Shown here piece by piece: positions 23,601 to 35,192 of a DNA stretch of 64,000 bases. Numbering within the stretch: position 1 is the first letter of the stretch; every line of letters starts with the position of its first letter. The stretch is from Lithobates sylvaticus. Lineage: Eukaryota; Chordata; Amphibia; Anura; Ranidae. Location: NCBI GenBank assembly GCA_028564925.1, contig CM053030.1, positions 376,930,945-376,994,944 on the forward strand, read 5' to 3'. A program made the translations under genes and the position numbers. The notes under the pieces were generated by a model. The model saw only the letters and a list, made by a program, of their open reading frames with translations, was not told the origin of the DNA and did no database searches.

Positions 23601-24339
23601 TAATTAGTAAGATGAGGACCCCCCCTTGTTGTTAATGGAAAGGCAAACACCCTAAGAGACAGCCAGAAATGATTATTGATATCAGTGGTTATTGAGACAT
23701 AGAATGTGTGTATTATTCAAGAAACTCCTGGCAACCTCTGGAGAAACCCAGGTACACAGATATCAAACCATATTCAAATACAATGGGGAACAGAATCTGC
23801 CCCCCCCCCACCCTAGTTACCACGCACAACGTGAATCCAGTTAATTAATAAAGATGCCTATGAACATCTTCATTTCAAAGAACTGAGGGAGGTCTAGTGA
23901 GAAATTCCAATGTCCAATTAGTAGCAAAATATTTAATTGAGAGAAAATATATACATAGTATCCAGTGATTTATTAGGGCACGCAACACAGTAATTCACTT
24001 GTAAGTACAGTAATATTTAAATTTGCGACATGATAATCGTGATTAGGAAAATTATACAAGAGTCCCATGTTTGCAGAAAAGTTTAAAGGCAACTGTGAAT
24101 GCAATAATTATTATGTGTACAAATACAATTCATAATCCTTATTTAACCCAGTTGGATAGAGGAAAGCTGGTTTGCTAATCCACTTCACTTTCCATCAGCG
24201 TTGATTTTTACGTCAAATTTCGATTTAGTTTTAGTCATAGTCCTTTTAGTGGTATCATATTTTAAACATCTGAATTGTTTTCAATTTAGTCGTATTTTAG
24301 TCAACTAAAATCTTCTACATTTCCCTCGACTTTACACTT
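23601..24339. other. No gene recognised
   Basis: Unassigned sequence with a C-run near 23801. TTTAGTCATAGT / TTTTAGTCAACTAAAAT at about 24220-24312 resembles a dispersed TTTTAGTCA-type repeat (low confidence). Confidence 0.4.
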
Positions 24340-25510
24340 GATAAACCCGGCGCTCCCGGATACCTGCTGGCGTTGCCTGTCAGCCAAAGGAGGGGAGATA
24401 TGTAATATTGCTATGTTGTATATTTGCCTTGAAACAAATTCTTGCATTCGTATAAGTTCTGCCTCCATACAATCAGCAGGTGCTCAAGGTAGTACTAGAA
24501 TATCAGTTATGCCACCAGGATATCCCCCTATACATTATGGGAGATTTTAACTGTTATTTGGACCCTGCACAAAATGAACATCCCCCAGTGAGAACAGTAC
24601 GTGGCTCTTAAGCACACCCTTGAAAAAATGTATTGAGGAGGTGGGCTGAACTGATCTCTGGCACTATAAACACCCAGGGGAAAAACATTTCTCCTGCTTC
24701 TCTAAATCATACATGTTCCTATACCATATAGATCTTAGTATTTGCTCAGCTGAAGCCTCCCGGTACGTATTGGAGATTACCTACGCTGTCAGCAGAATTT
24801 CTGATCACTCGCCGGCAATTAGTAGTCTGGAGGTGAGACCAATCTTGACTATGTCCAGGGCCCCTTCAAAACTAAACGCCTTCTGGCTTAACTTGTTTTC
24901 ATCCCATGCGCAGATAGTAACTACAATTGGGGAATTCTGGTAAGTACACTGGGCCATTCTAGGATGGATAGTGTGTGGGAGACCTTTAAGGCCTTCCTTC
25001 AAGGTACATTTATCAGGGAGATCCACATGATTAAGCAGGCCACTTGTGCCCAAAGGGAGGGTTTGGAGCGACTGGTGAGTGAGCCGGAGGCAAAATTTAT
25101 CTCTGATCTTACAGAGGAACGCAAAGACTCATGGCTATCTGCTAGTAAGGCACTTAGTCGCCTTACTACCTCTGCGGCAGAGCGGAAAATCTTCTTTAAT
25201 AAGATTAAAAAGGATCCCAAACAATGTCTGTTAGATATTATAGATGGTAACTTGGTGTTGGAGGCCCCTAGGCAGGCGATAGCCAGGGCTCTTTTTCAGG
25301 CTCGGAAATTTATTTTACGGCACCGGAAATCAACAGAACCCCCTACAGTGCGGGAGTGGATAGAACAAATGGGTAACACTTTAAGGCTAGAGAAATATAT
25401 CTACCAACATAGGAGCAGTACAGCAAAGTTTGCCAAGCTATGGGAATCATGGCTGAACGTACCCAGCTTGGCCCTGGTAGAACTTGTACTGGACCGTTTT
25501 CTATAAACAC
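24340..25510 (+). mobile_element. L1/Tx1-like LINE ORF2 remnant, internally rearranged
   Basis: Translated pieces are typical of L1-clade ORF2. An ALPDTCWRC segment near 24345 is the C-terminal Cys motif. An endonuclease part follows from about 24470 with IMGDFNC and then ISDHSPA (near 24800). Next comes the EN-RT linker (VWETFKAFLQGTFI) within an open frame 24964-25503. That frame passes directly from the linker to C-terminal sequence (TVREWIEQM, FAKLWESWL), so the reverse transcriptase core is missing, an in-frame internal deletion. The C-terminal motif placed before the endonuclease shows a further shuffle. Inactive. Confidence 0.78.
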
Positions 25511-25664
25511 TATGCCATGGCATTACCATTTACTGGGCCCCTAGCTCACGCTCAACAGGGGGGGGGACGACTGTGCCTCTATACCTGTACAACTTTGTAT
25601 AGATCCGAATTAGATCTCTGCACATATGTCACATAATGCCGTTTATTGCTTCTAATGTGTAGAT

Positions 25665-25801
25665 CAGGGATTTTAAATTAGCGATAGCGGACCTCCAGCT
25701 GTTGCAGATCTATAAGTCCCATGAGGCAGAGCAAGACTCTGACAGCCACAAGCATGACACCCAGAGGCATGATGGGACTTGTAGTTTTGCAACAGCTGGT
25801 G
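25665..25801. mobile_element. hAT-like MITE fragment
   Basis: It starts CAGGGATTTTAAATTAGCG and contains CCTCCAGCTGTTGCAG mirrored by TTTTGCAACAGCTGG, with AAGTCCCATGA and TGATGGGACTTGTAG. It is the same type as the intact copy at 37168-37315 but a different subfamily. The right terminus is truncated. Confidence 0.6.
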
Positions 25802-26540
25802 TAGATATTTACACTGTTACTGTTACATGTTCATTTAAAACTTTCAGAATCCTATGTGGAATTAAGGTCTGTGAATGTATAACCAATTGTATTGCTCTAA
25901 AGCCAGTAATAGATGTATTATGCTTGTCTAATAAAAAAATAGTTTTGAGATAAAAAAAAAAGAAAAATGCATCATATCAACAACAAAATGTTTATTGGAT
26001 ATTCATCTGTTTTACTGATGTTTTGACAAAACCACAAAGCTCTTTTAAATGTACTGTTTTTAAATGTTATGTTATAATCAATTTAAAATGTTCAATGTAC
26101 TTTACTTTTTTGTGTGTGCAGATGGTTTAAAATGTTTAGATATTTTTCAGGTAAACTTACAATACCTCAAAATATGACAGGTGACTGCATTATTCACCTT
26201 GCATTGTATCTTTAACCACTTAACCTCCGGAAGATTTACCTCCTGAAATAAATATTGGGTGATTATGGATTCCCAGTATTTATTATAAATATGTATTAAC
26301 TTGTCTATTTCTATAATTAGCTAGTCTAGCAAAACTCTGATCTAGTCAATGGGGATGGCACAATAACAAGGTTAGCTCTAAAAAAATAAACACACAGTTT
26401 AAATAAGTCTAATTTATTTCCCCAAAAAAGTAGGAATGCTAACATAAAAACACTAAAGGAAAATATTACAGAACATATAACACAAAATAACATAAATTAT
26501 ACTTTACGTAAGGTCGTCCTCTGTGTTCAGTATCTTCGGC
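25802..26540. other. No gene; possible LINE tail and TTAA fragment
   Basis: CTAATAAAAAAATAG followed by an A-rich run at 25929-25970 could be the poly(A) end of the LINE above. TTAACCACTTAACCTCCGG at 26212-26230 resembles a broken terminus of the TTAACCACTT family. Otherwise AT-rich. Confidence 0.35.
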
Positions 26541-26830
26541 TGGACTAGTGGAGGCTGGTGCTCCATTCTTAGGGGGCAGCAGAAAAAAACAACACCCACC
26601 CACCCGCTCACTCGCCCGCCCACCCGCCAGCCCTGCCCCCTCGCCAGCCCTACTCGCCCGCTCACCCGCTTACAAGCCCGCCAGCCCCGCACTTACCCCA
26701 TCCAGATTCCAGATGACTTTGGTGGCCTGTAAATCTCTATGTGTCCGGTGCCCCGCATGGAGATTAGGGGCCGGCGGATAGAGATTAGGGGGGTGGCGCC
26801 CCTGCACCCCCTATGGACAGGCCTCTGCTG
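26541..26830. repeat. C-rich low-complexity repeat
   Basis: CCACCCGCTCACTCGCCCGC-type units between about 26597 and 26700, flanked by GTGGAGGCTGGTGCTCC and CCCCTATGGACAGGCC, probably parts of one dispersed element. ORFs rich in Pro/Arg here are artefacts of the simple units. Confidence 0.55.
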
Positions 26831-27394
26831 AGCTGGACTCAATGGCAAGAGAGGAGGTTCCTCCAGCCAGTCAGTACTTTTAAAGCCCACTCAGACACCA
26901 CCCACACAACACCCACTGCCAGCCTATCTAGGATTCTGGCAAATCAAAGCCGATAAGAGGCAGTCCTTCTTACTATATTATTATTCTTCTGTCCGTCCTC
27001 CAGGAATGATGCTGTAATGTCCACTAGGGGCAGCAAATAGTCCATGAATCACTGATTCTGACCTGGGTCATCTTTCAGTAACAGCTGGCTTTTGATGTTC
27101 TGTAATTTAGGAAATCAGTCCTTTTAACAGCAGCTGACCCTTGAAGATTTTGTTTGCAGGCATGGTAATCAGGCCCATCAATCTTCATTACACCACTTGG
27201 TTTGAAGCCAAGCTTTACTCCCCCCCAGGGGGCATGACTCCCAGATGAAGGTTCTGGTATGCATTCTTAAGTTCCATAGCCCTGATGGGTAATGGCATTC
27301 CATGCTGTTGAGGCTAGGTGTAACCATATTTCATAGTTCAGAGACATCTTATATTAGGAAAAAAAATATGTTGCCTTCCAACACCCCCCCTTCA
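26831..27394. other. No gene or repeat recognised
   Basis: Mixed-composition sequence without a coding signal. Confidence 0.4.
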
Positions 27395-28251
27395 GGCGAT
27401 TTTTTTGTGATATTGCACTGCGTTACTTAAACTGACAATTGCGCGATCTTGCAACACTGTACCCAAATAAAATGTACGTCCATTTTTCTCACGAATAGAA
27501 CTCTTTTGGTGGTATTTGATCACCTCTGCGCTTTTATTTTTGCACTACTTTCTGCTGTAAAACCTATCCAATAAAAAAAATAAAAATAATTTCTTCATAA
27601 ATTTAGGCCAATATGTATTTTGCTACATGTTTTTGGTAAAAAAATCCTAATAAGCATATATTGATTGGTTTGCGCAAAAGTTATAGCGTCTTCAAACTAT
27701 GGCATATATAATAGTTTTTCTTTTATACCAGTAATGGTGGCCATCGGCGACTTATAGCGGGACTGTGATAGTACAGCAGACAATCTGACTCTAACTAACA
27801 CTTTTGACACTTTTTCGGGGACCAGTGACACTAATACAGTGTTCAGTGCTAAAAAATACGCACTGTCATTATACTAATGACACTGGCTGGGAAGGGGTTA
27901 ACTTCATGGGGCGATCAAAGGGATAACTGTGCCTAGCCAGTGTTTTACTATACTGTGCGAAGTACTTTACTATGGCAAGAGAAGGAATTTATTGCCAGAA
28001 TGTTTACATAGGCAGATCACAGTTCTGTCACTTTCCCTAATGATTGTCGGGTGCTGGATGACATCGGGTATCATGCACCCGCCAATCGACTTCCACTGTG
28101 TGTAATCACAACGGAAGCAAGCCACCAGTGGCACGCATGCTTGCCCCCTACCTGGAAGAGTCACTTCATGTATATATACAGTACGTGATCCAGCGCACAG
28201 GTGCCATCCTGTAACAGTAAAACTGCTATAGGGCAGACCTTATGTGGTTAA
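27395..28251. mobile_element. TTAACCACTT-family element, left end missing
   Basis: It carries the internal landmarks TGGTGGTATTTGATCACCTC and GGTTTGCGCAAAAGTTATAG (27667-27686), the latter identical in the copies at 35193-36515 and 49172-50125, and ends GGCAGACCTTATGTGGTTAA with TTAA at 28248-28251. Non-coding. Confidence 0.75.
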
Positions 28252-30235
28252 ACTACCACAAGTTTATTTTCTCTCTTTTTGTCTCAGATAGAAATTATAT
28301 GCTGCAGTAGTCTATTTTACTATTCGGCATTCAGTATTCAGCACAGCATTGTCTATAGTGGAATGACCATAGAAGCCACAACAGACAGCAGCTGGGGGGG
28401 GGGGGGGTAGTGTTACATGTATTAGCAGATTTAGATACACTAACACGTTGAAGCCAGCTCACACTTTATAAGCAGTTACAGCAAATTGTTTTTATTTTTT
28501 CCTTTTGCATGAATAAATAAAAGTTAATCTTTTTAATCACCTCTGCCAGTGTTAAGTGGTTTGTCTCATTCATCTAAACTAATACATTCTGCTGAAGAGC
28601 TTGAGCCTTCGAAAGACAACAGACTTGATGGCTGGATCACCAGATGAAGAGGAAAGAAAGCCTAAAAAAGGAAACTAATACAGACATTGCATCTAGGAAT
28701 TAGTAAGCTGCAATATAGTAAATGTTTGCTTTTGGATTTAATACTGCTTTAAAGTATATTCTTTCTTTAACCACTTAAAAATACATCTAAAGGCTCCTTT
28801 GTGACAGTCTGTACAAGTTCTAAATGAAGTTACGATGTGATGAACAAGCCTCATAAAGTAGAAACAAACCCTGAGTGAGCCAAATCCTCATTTATTTGTG
28901 CTTTCCAGACCATGCAGCTCACGGTAGGAGGGTTTCGGCAGCAGCGGCAATGCTGACAATTGAAAAAGCAGTGGACAGTGCTAGATGTAGTTAGCTGCTT
29001 ATTGAATAGCTGCAGGCTCAAGAGCAGTGCAGCAGTTTTTTCAGACAAACGTGAGGCAGACATCACTGGCATGATCATCGAGTATTTGTGAGACTTTGCA
29101 GGGTGACTAAGGAAAAAAGTGCAGATGTATTTACAATTAAGTGCTGCAACATATCTTTTTTAACAGGGACCTTTGTAAATGTGCTCAGGTTTGTTTCCTG
29201 GAGATTCGTCAAATCCTGTGTCTTAGGCCTAAAAAACGTAAATCCCTTTGAAGCCTATGGGGGAAAACCTTGATACGACATTCTTGGACAAAACTTTGAT
29301 CATCTACCTGCAGTAAGTGACTCCTCTTGTGATGTAATCCATCAACTCATCATTGCCAGTTTGTGGGATTATGGCAAAATTATGGCAAAATTAGTACTTA
29401 GCCACCTCCCAACTACTAGAACTAGTTGGGAGGTGGAAGAAAAGGAAGGCTTTGTCATCCACTCAACTACTTACTCTGCAGGCTCTGGTTGAATAGCATG
29501 GGGAAAGTGCCCAACCTTCACTTTCTCCTGCAGAACCTGCTCATCATTTACTACCTCCAATTACAGAAGCTCTTCCTTCAGGATGGCCAAACATTGTGAA
29601 CAAAAGAGATTGCCCAACTTGAAAAGCAGTTATGGCAATAACAGTAAAAATATGTGGTACTTTGATGCACAATTATTTAGTACTAGTATAAAGTTACATG
29701 CTGTAAACAAATGGCAGCTTTCTCTGAGTCAGCAACAAATATATATGCTAATGAAACAAAAAACATAATTTAAAAAAACTGCTTGGGTGGGGGTGTGTGA
29801 CAGCAGCTAAACAACAGCTATAATCGCTATGGATACACAAAAAGGTAGTCATAAAAATAACTATTCCGTTTCTGACCTGTGAACAAGAAGGGTATACTAG
29901 AATATGTGGCCCACCACACTGCAATCCACAGTAATGTAGCACAATGTAGCACCATATAGCACTGTAAAACAGCAACTAAATCTCTTTGCATACAAACTGT
30001 CAATTCTTCCTAAACTACTCTAACACAGACTGCTAAGTGGTTGCTGGGAACACAGCTATTCATAGTAACCCTGGCACAAAACAAAGCCCCTATTATTGGC
30101 CCTTCTAAACCATCTGGCCAAAGCTCAAAGGCTAGAAAATGTGCTTAGTTTGCTGGGTCCATGAACTACAAACAGGCTGAGTTCATGTCAAACCCACTCT
30201 TGAGCCAAGGTCCAGACCTAAAGCTCTTCCCTAGA
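28252..30235. other. No gene; a G-run and a MITE fragment
   Basis: A G homopolymer lies at 28394-28407. GCATCTAGGAATTAGTAAGC near 28690 continuing into TGCAATATAG is a fragment of the GTAGCTTACC MITE family. The remainder is unassigned, apart from the hairpin at 29402-29436. Confidence 0.45.
29402..29436. repeat. Perfect 14-bp hairpin
   Basis: CCACCTCCCAACTA and its exact complement TAGTTGGGAGGTGG are separated by a 7-base loop. No terminator-like T-run and no repeat family seen around it. Confidence 0.85.
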
Positions 30236-30651
30236 GCCGCGTACACACATGACCGGACTTTCAGGCAGAAAAGGTCAGACGGAATCATTCCGTCGGATAT
30301 ACTGATCGTGTGTGGGATTGTTATTCACAAAAAATTCAGATGGACCTAGAAATAGAACATGTTTCAAATGTCTTTATTCAACCTTACTAACTATGAAACT
30401 ATGAAATCTTTCCGACAGATCAATTTCTATTGGGAAAACCACTCGTCTGTATGCTGGTCCGACGGACCAAATACGATGCAAGGGCAGCTATTGGCTATTT
30501 AACTTCCTTTTCTAGTCCCGTCATATGTCATCACGTTCAAAAACGAACAGATTTTGGTCCATATGTGTGTGGGCAAGTCCGTTTGTTCGTAACTCCGTTG
30601 TGAAGACCATTGGACCTTTTCTGCCGGAAAGTCCGGTCGTGTGTACGCGGC
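30236..30651. mobile_element. MITE with GCCGCGTACACACG-type ends
   Basis: The left end GCCGCGTACACACATGACCG is mirrored by CGGTCGTGTGTACGCGGC. The internal GGACTTTC / GAAAGTCC blocks are also mirrored. No intact 3-bp duplication. Same family as 55364-55787 and related to 48384-48807. Confidence 0.8.
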
Positions 30652-31799
30652 ATCACCCATATGTCTCAATACACACATCAGACTTTCCAAATTGAATTTG
30701 CATTTATTGTATGTGTGTCAACTACACATTGCAAGCCTTTTATTGATTACTGTCCACAAAAACCCAATCAATATCTAAAATTGAAACTGACAAGTTACTC
30801 AATTAGATTTTTTCTGTATGCATTGCAGTGTAATATCAAAAGGGAAAAAAATACCCTTACATTGAAAGGAGAACTTTGGCTTTGAGGTTTACTACTCTGC
30901 AAAGTACATACAATTTGTTTACCACTGATGTGGTATTCTTGTAGTCGGATCATTTTGATGTTGATGTTTTAAGATAAAAAGAAGTTGCATTAATTAAAAA
31001 AAAATATATATCTGCTTTGGAAAAAATACTACATTTGTTTGTTTATAGTATTTCCATCTCTCCCCTAATTAAAAGCTATAAAAAATACATGCATCCACCA
31101 AATTAAATCTGAATCTATTAATAAAAAGGTGTATAACCTGTTAGGGTAGATTTAAATGCAAAAAGGTATACATATGAAACCAATGTATTTCCCCCAAAAA
31201 ACATAAAGATTTCTTTAATGGCACATTCAAACTTTGCCCTTCTTGTGCATTGCATTAACACATACATCTTAATGCGCATTGTGTCACACATTAATTTGAA
31301 TTGTGTAAGGTCAGCCAATTCATTTCAAATAGGCTGGCAACACACACGAATGTCTTAAAAAAGGGTCAGCTATGTATTATGGGGTCCTTCAGAGGGATCT
31401 GTGTGCTGTTTTTATTTTATTTTTTTTAAAGAAACCTGCAATGAAATGTAAGTTGCCAGAAGTTTAATATATGATGTTTTTTCTTTTTAAATGTCACTTT
31501 TGCTGTAGCGCATCCTAAACCAAGAATAAAATGTAAAGAATTTTGTAGAGTATCATAACCTTTGATTCTGGGGATACCCCACACATACACAAAAAAAGAA
31601 AGCATGGGGTCTCACATAAAATTATATATTAATAGTTAAGTAATATATGTAATGATCTTTGTAGCCTTTGTTTCCTAAGATCATTTAACTGGATATATGA
31701 AGCCAGCAAAAAGTAACTATTTGTCTATACTAGCAATTCGCAAATAACATGATTGCTTTATTGGTGGCACTGTAAGCAGTCACTATTTAAAGCATAGCT
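30652..31799. other. No gene or repeat recognised
   Basis: AT-rich, unique-looking sequence. Confidence 0.45.
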
Positions 31800-32200
31800 A
31801 AATCTAAGAACAAAATAAAATATATTGCAGCTTACCAGTCCTTAGATGTGGTGGCTGCATTCGTTTTTAATTTTCAGACTAAGAACTTTTAAAACAAAGA
31901 CAGAAAATATCTGTTGATCTTGCCAGAAATGTTGAGTACTGGTCACTTCCTGAAGGATGAACTGGAAGCAAATTAATATTATCATTCTTCTGTAAACTAC
32001 TAACTACAAAAGCAGGCATTTTCTAAGACCAGCCTGATTTGCTACATGGCTACTTCTATAGTCACAATGCAGAAGTGAGCATAGCAAGCCAGAAAGGAGT
32101 ATGTTTTTCCCAGGATTACCAGTTGAAAGAAAATGAATGCAGGCACCTCATCTAAGGACTGGTAAGCTGCAATATAATACATTTTAAATCTGTTAAATTA
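31800..32200. mobile_element. Inverted-repeat MITE (GCAGCTTACCAGTCCTTAGA family)
   Basis: The left arm TTGCAGCTTACCAGTCCTTA (from about 31824) is mirrored by TAAGGACTGGTAAGCTGCAA (ending near 32172), with further match into GCTGCATTCGTTTT / GAATGCAGGCACC. Same family as 11600-12010. Confidence 0.78.
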
Positions 32201-32229
32201 CAGGTGTTCTATATAGTTTCTAAATTGGC

Positions 32230-33370
32230 TCTAACTACTTCAGATCCACGCTATAGCCGAATGACAGCTACAGCGCAGACCTGCTTTGCCGGGAGTACGT
32301 CCATTGACGTTCTCCCATGCCCGAGCGGCCTGCGTGCCCCCTGCAGGGCACGCGTGCTGTAATCAGCGAGTCTATGAGACTCGCTGGATCACAGATCGGA
32401 GTAGGGGGTTGATCCTGACCCCTTACCACGTGATCAGCTGTCAGCCAATGACAGCTGATCATGTGATGTCAACAAAGCCGGTAATTGGTTATTTTTTATC
32501 CTCGCACTGACAGTGTGAGGAGAAAAAAAAGCCGATCACCGGCGGCTGTTGGAGGGACATCAGTCCCGATCACGGCAAGCTGCCGCCAGATACTCAGTGC
32601 CCACCTGTGCCCCCTGCCAGCGCCACCTAGCAATAGGCAACAGTGCTGCCTACCAGTGCGCACCAGCGCCACCCATCAGTGCCACCCATCAGTGCCCACA
32701 GTGCCACCTATCAGTGCCCACAATCAGTGCATCAACAACAGTGCTGCACATCAGTGCCACCTATCAGTGCCTATCAGTGTCACCTTCCAGTGCCCATCAG
32801 TGCCCAGCAGTGCCACCTATCAGGGCCCATCAGTGCCATCTAACAGTGGTACCTATCAGTGCCCATCAGCGCCACCCATCAGTGCCACCCATCTGTGCCA
32901 CCCATCAGTACCATCTTATCAGTGGCCATCAGTGCCACCTTATCTGTGCCCATCAGTACTGCCTTATCTATCCCCATCAGTGCCACCTTATCTGTGCCGC
33001 CTTAACTGTGCCTATCAGTGCCCATCAGTGCAGCCTATCCGTGCCCACCAGTGCCACCTCATTAGCGCATATCAATAAAGGAGAAAAGTTACCTGTTTGC
33101 AAAAATTTTATAACAAACTATTAAACATGATTTTTTATTTTGTTTCAAAATTTTCCATCTTTTTTGTTTGTTTAGCAAAAAAAAAAATCCCAGCTGTGAT
33201 TAAATACCACCAAAAGAAAGCCTTATTTGTGAGAAAAAAATATATAAAAATGTCATTTGAATACAGTGTTGTATGACTGCTCAATTGTCATTCAAAGTGC
33301 GTCAGTGCTGAAAGCTGAAAATTGGTCTGGGCAGGAGGGGGGTTTAAGTGCCCAGTAAGCAAGTGGTTAA
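32230..33370. mobile_element. TTAACCACTT-family element with minisatellite
   Basis: The degenerate left end CTAACTACTTCAGATCC and the right end CCAGTAAGCAAGTGGTTAA bound an element whose right part (GCTGAAAATTGGTC, TTTGTTTAGCAAAAA, AAATACCACC) matches 33642-34825 and, inverted, 14019-14590. Several palindromes lie in its left third (GTGATCAGCTG near 32429; GAGTCTATGAGACTC). No ORF outside the minisatellite. Confidence 0.72.
32600..33070. repeat. CAGTGCC minisatellite
   Basis: Irregular tandem units of about 10-22 bp of the form CAGTGCCACCTATCAGTGCC with CCAT or CCAC joints. All forward frames are open over long stretches because the unit lacks stops; not coding. Confidence 0.92.
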
Positions 33371-33641
33371 TTTTTCAGTAAGTTTATGTAGTAGGAGTGT
33401 TAATGTAGTGATGTAGTAATTCCAGCTACAATAGAACCTACAGTAGTAGCACAGGTTTGTATGATGGTTTCTCCAGGCAGAAATAATGCATGCCCAATAA
33501 ACTGGGATGTGTTTACTGTGCACTCCTAGCACAGAGACAAAGCCAAGAGCTGGACAGCTCCCAATCATGTAACCACTGTGACAGACAATCCCAGTGGTCA
33601 CATGTTTTCAGATTCTTACCCCCCCCGGCCTTCGAACCCTA

Positions 33642-34825
33642 TTAACCACTTGCCACCCGCCCTATAGGCAAATGACATCCGCAAAGTGGTTTCAAAATCC
33701 CTGACCGGATTTTGAAACCATCGCTGTTGCGGGGTGTAAGTCTGACACCCCGCAACTACGATCTTGGTAAAGAGTCTCCGACGGAGACTCTTTACCACGT
33801 GATCAGCCGTGTCCAACCACGGCTGATCACAGGGTAAATAGGAAGAGCCGGTGATCGGCTTTTCCTCACTCGCGTCTGTCAGACGCGAGTAGAGGAGAGC
33901 CGATTGGCTGCACCTCTGACAGGGGGGTCTGTGCTGATCGATTATCAGCTCAGCCCCCCCCCGAGGATGCCCACACTGGACCACCAGGGACGCCACCAGA
34001 CCACCAGGGATGCCCAGCACCAGGTATGCCACCCTAGACCACCAGGGATGACACACCATGCCCACAATGGATGCCAATCAGTGCCCACAATGGGCATCAC
34101 TGATTGGCATGCATTATTGTTTGGCACTGATTGGCATCCATCAGTACAAAACAAAAAATACAATGCCACCTATCAGTGCCCATTCGTGCCACCTATCAGT
34201 GCCCATTCGTGCCACCTATCAGTGCCCATCCATGCTGCCTATCAGTGCCCATCCATGCTCATCCGTGCCACCTATCAATGCCCATCTGTGCCGCCTATCC
34301 ATGCCCATCCATGCCACCTATCCATGCCAATCCGTGCCAGCTATCAGTGCCAATTTTTGCTACCTATCAGTGCCCATCCGTGTCACCCATCAGTGCCACC
34401 TATCAGTGCCCATCAGTGCCACATATCAGTGCCCATCAATGCCACCTCATCAGTGCCACTTCATTGGTGCCACCTCATCGGTGTCCATCAGTCCCACCTT
34501 ATCAGTGCCCGTCAGTGCAGCCCCATCAGTGCCCATCAGTGAAGGAGAAAACTTACTTACTTTCAGTTTTGAAGCTGAAACAAAAAAACATATTTTTTTT
34601 CAAAATTTTCTGTCTTTTTTTATTTGTTTAGCAAAAAATAAAAACCATAGAGGTGATCAAATACCACTAAAAGAAAGCTCTATTTGTGGTAAAAAAAATG
34701 ATAAAAATTTTATTTGGGTACAGTGTAGCATGACCACGCAATTGTCATTCAAAATGCGACAGCGCTGAAAGCTCAAAATTGGTCTCGGCAGGAAGGTGTT
34801 TAAGTGCCCTGTATTAAAGTGGTTA
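33642..34825. mobile_element. TTAACCACTT-family element with minisatellite, second copy
   Basis: It begins TTAACCACTTGCCACCCGCC at a TTAA (33642-33645) and ends CCTGTATTAAAGTGGTTA. Internal stems include GGATTTTGAAACCA mirrored upstream and GTAAAGAGTCTCCG / CGGAGACTCTTTAC (33768-33795). It has the same orientation and structure as 32230-33370, 271 bp away. Confidence 0.75.
34155..34545. repeat. CAGTGCC minisatellite, second array
   Basis: Units of CAGTGCCCATTCGTGCCACC and CAGTGCCCATCCATGC, the same motif family as 32600-33070. The ORFs here are artefacts. Confidence 0.92.
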
Positions 34826-35192
34826 GAGGAACACCAGGGTTGGGTATGAAGGGATTAAAAAAAATCTTTATCCTTTGTTTTTTTATTTCTCTTTCAGCCT
34901 TACAGGTTCACACACATTGTAAGGAAGGTTGAAAGAGGTGCTTTGAATTATTAGAGATGTATTGTAGCAGTCACAAGTGAAATGTGCTGCTGGTATTTCC
35001 CAGCTACCTTCTTATAGTTCCTTATACGCTCTCATTTTCTCAAAATGTTAAAAATATTCATATTACTATTACATTATTAAAACTACTTATAAATCTGCAT
35101 CTAATCTGCTCTCAGTAAAAAGTATTACAAACATACAGATTAAATGATTGTCTTAATGCTTGCCAATGCATTTTTACTATTATTATATATTT
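34826..35192. other. No gene or repeat recognised
   Basis: AT-rich sequence between two TTAA elements. Confidence 0.45.

Noticed and set aside
26504-26781. Pro/Arg-rich ORFs
   Set aside because: Simple CCCGCCCAC-type units in a C-rich repeat explain them.
32485-34768. Several long overlapping ORFs rich in Ser, Pro, His and Cys
   Set aside because: They translate the CAGTGCC minisatellites in all forward frames; the unit simply lacks stops.
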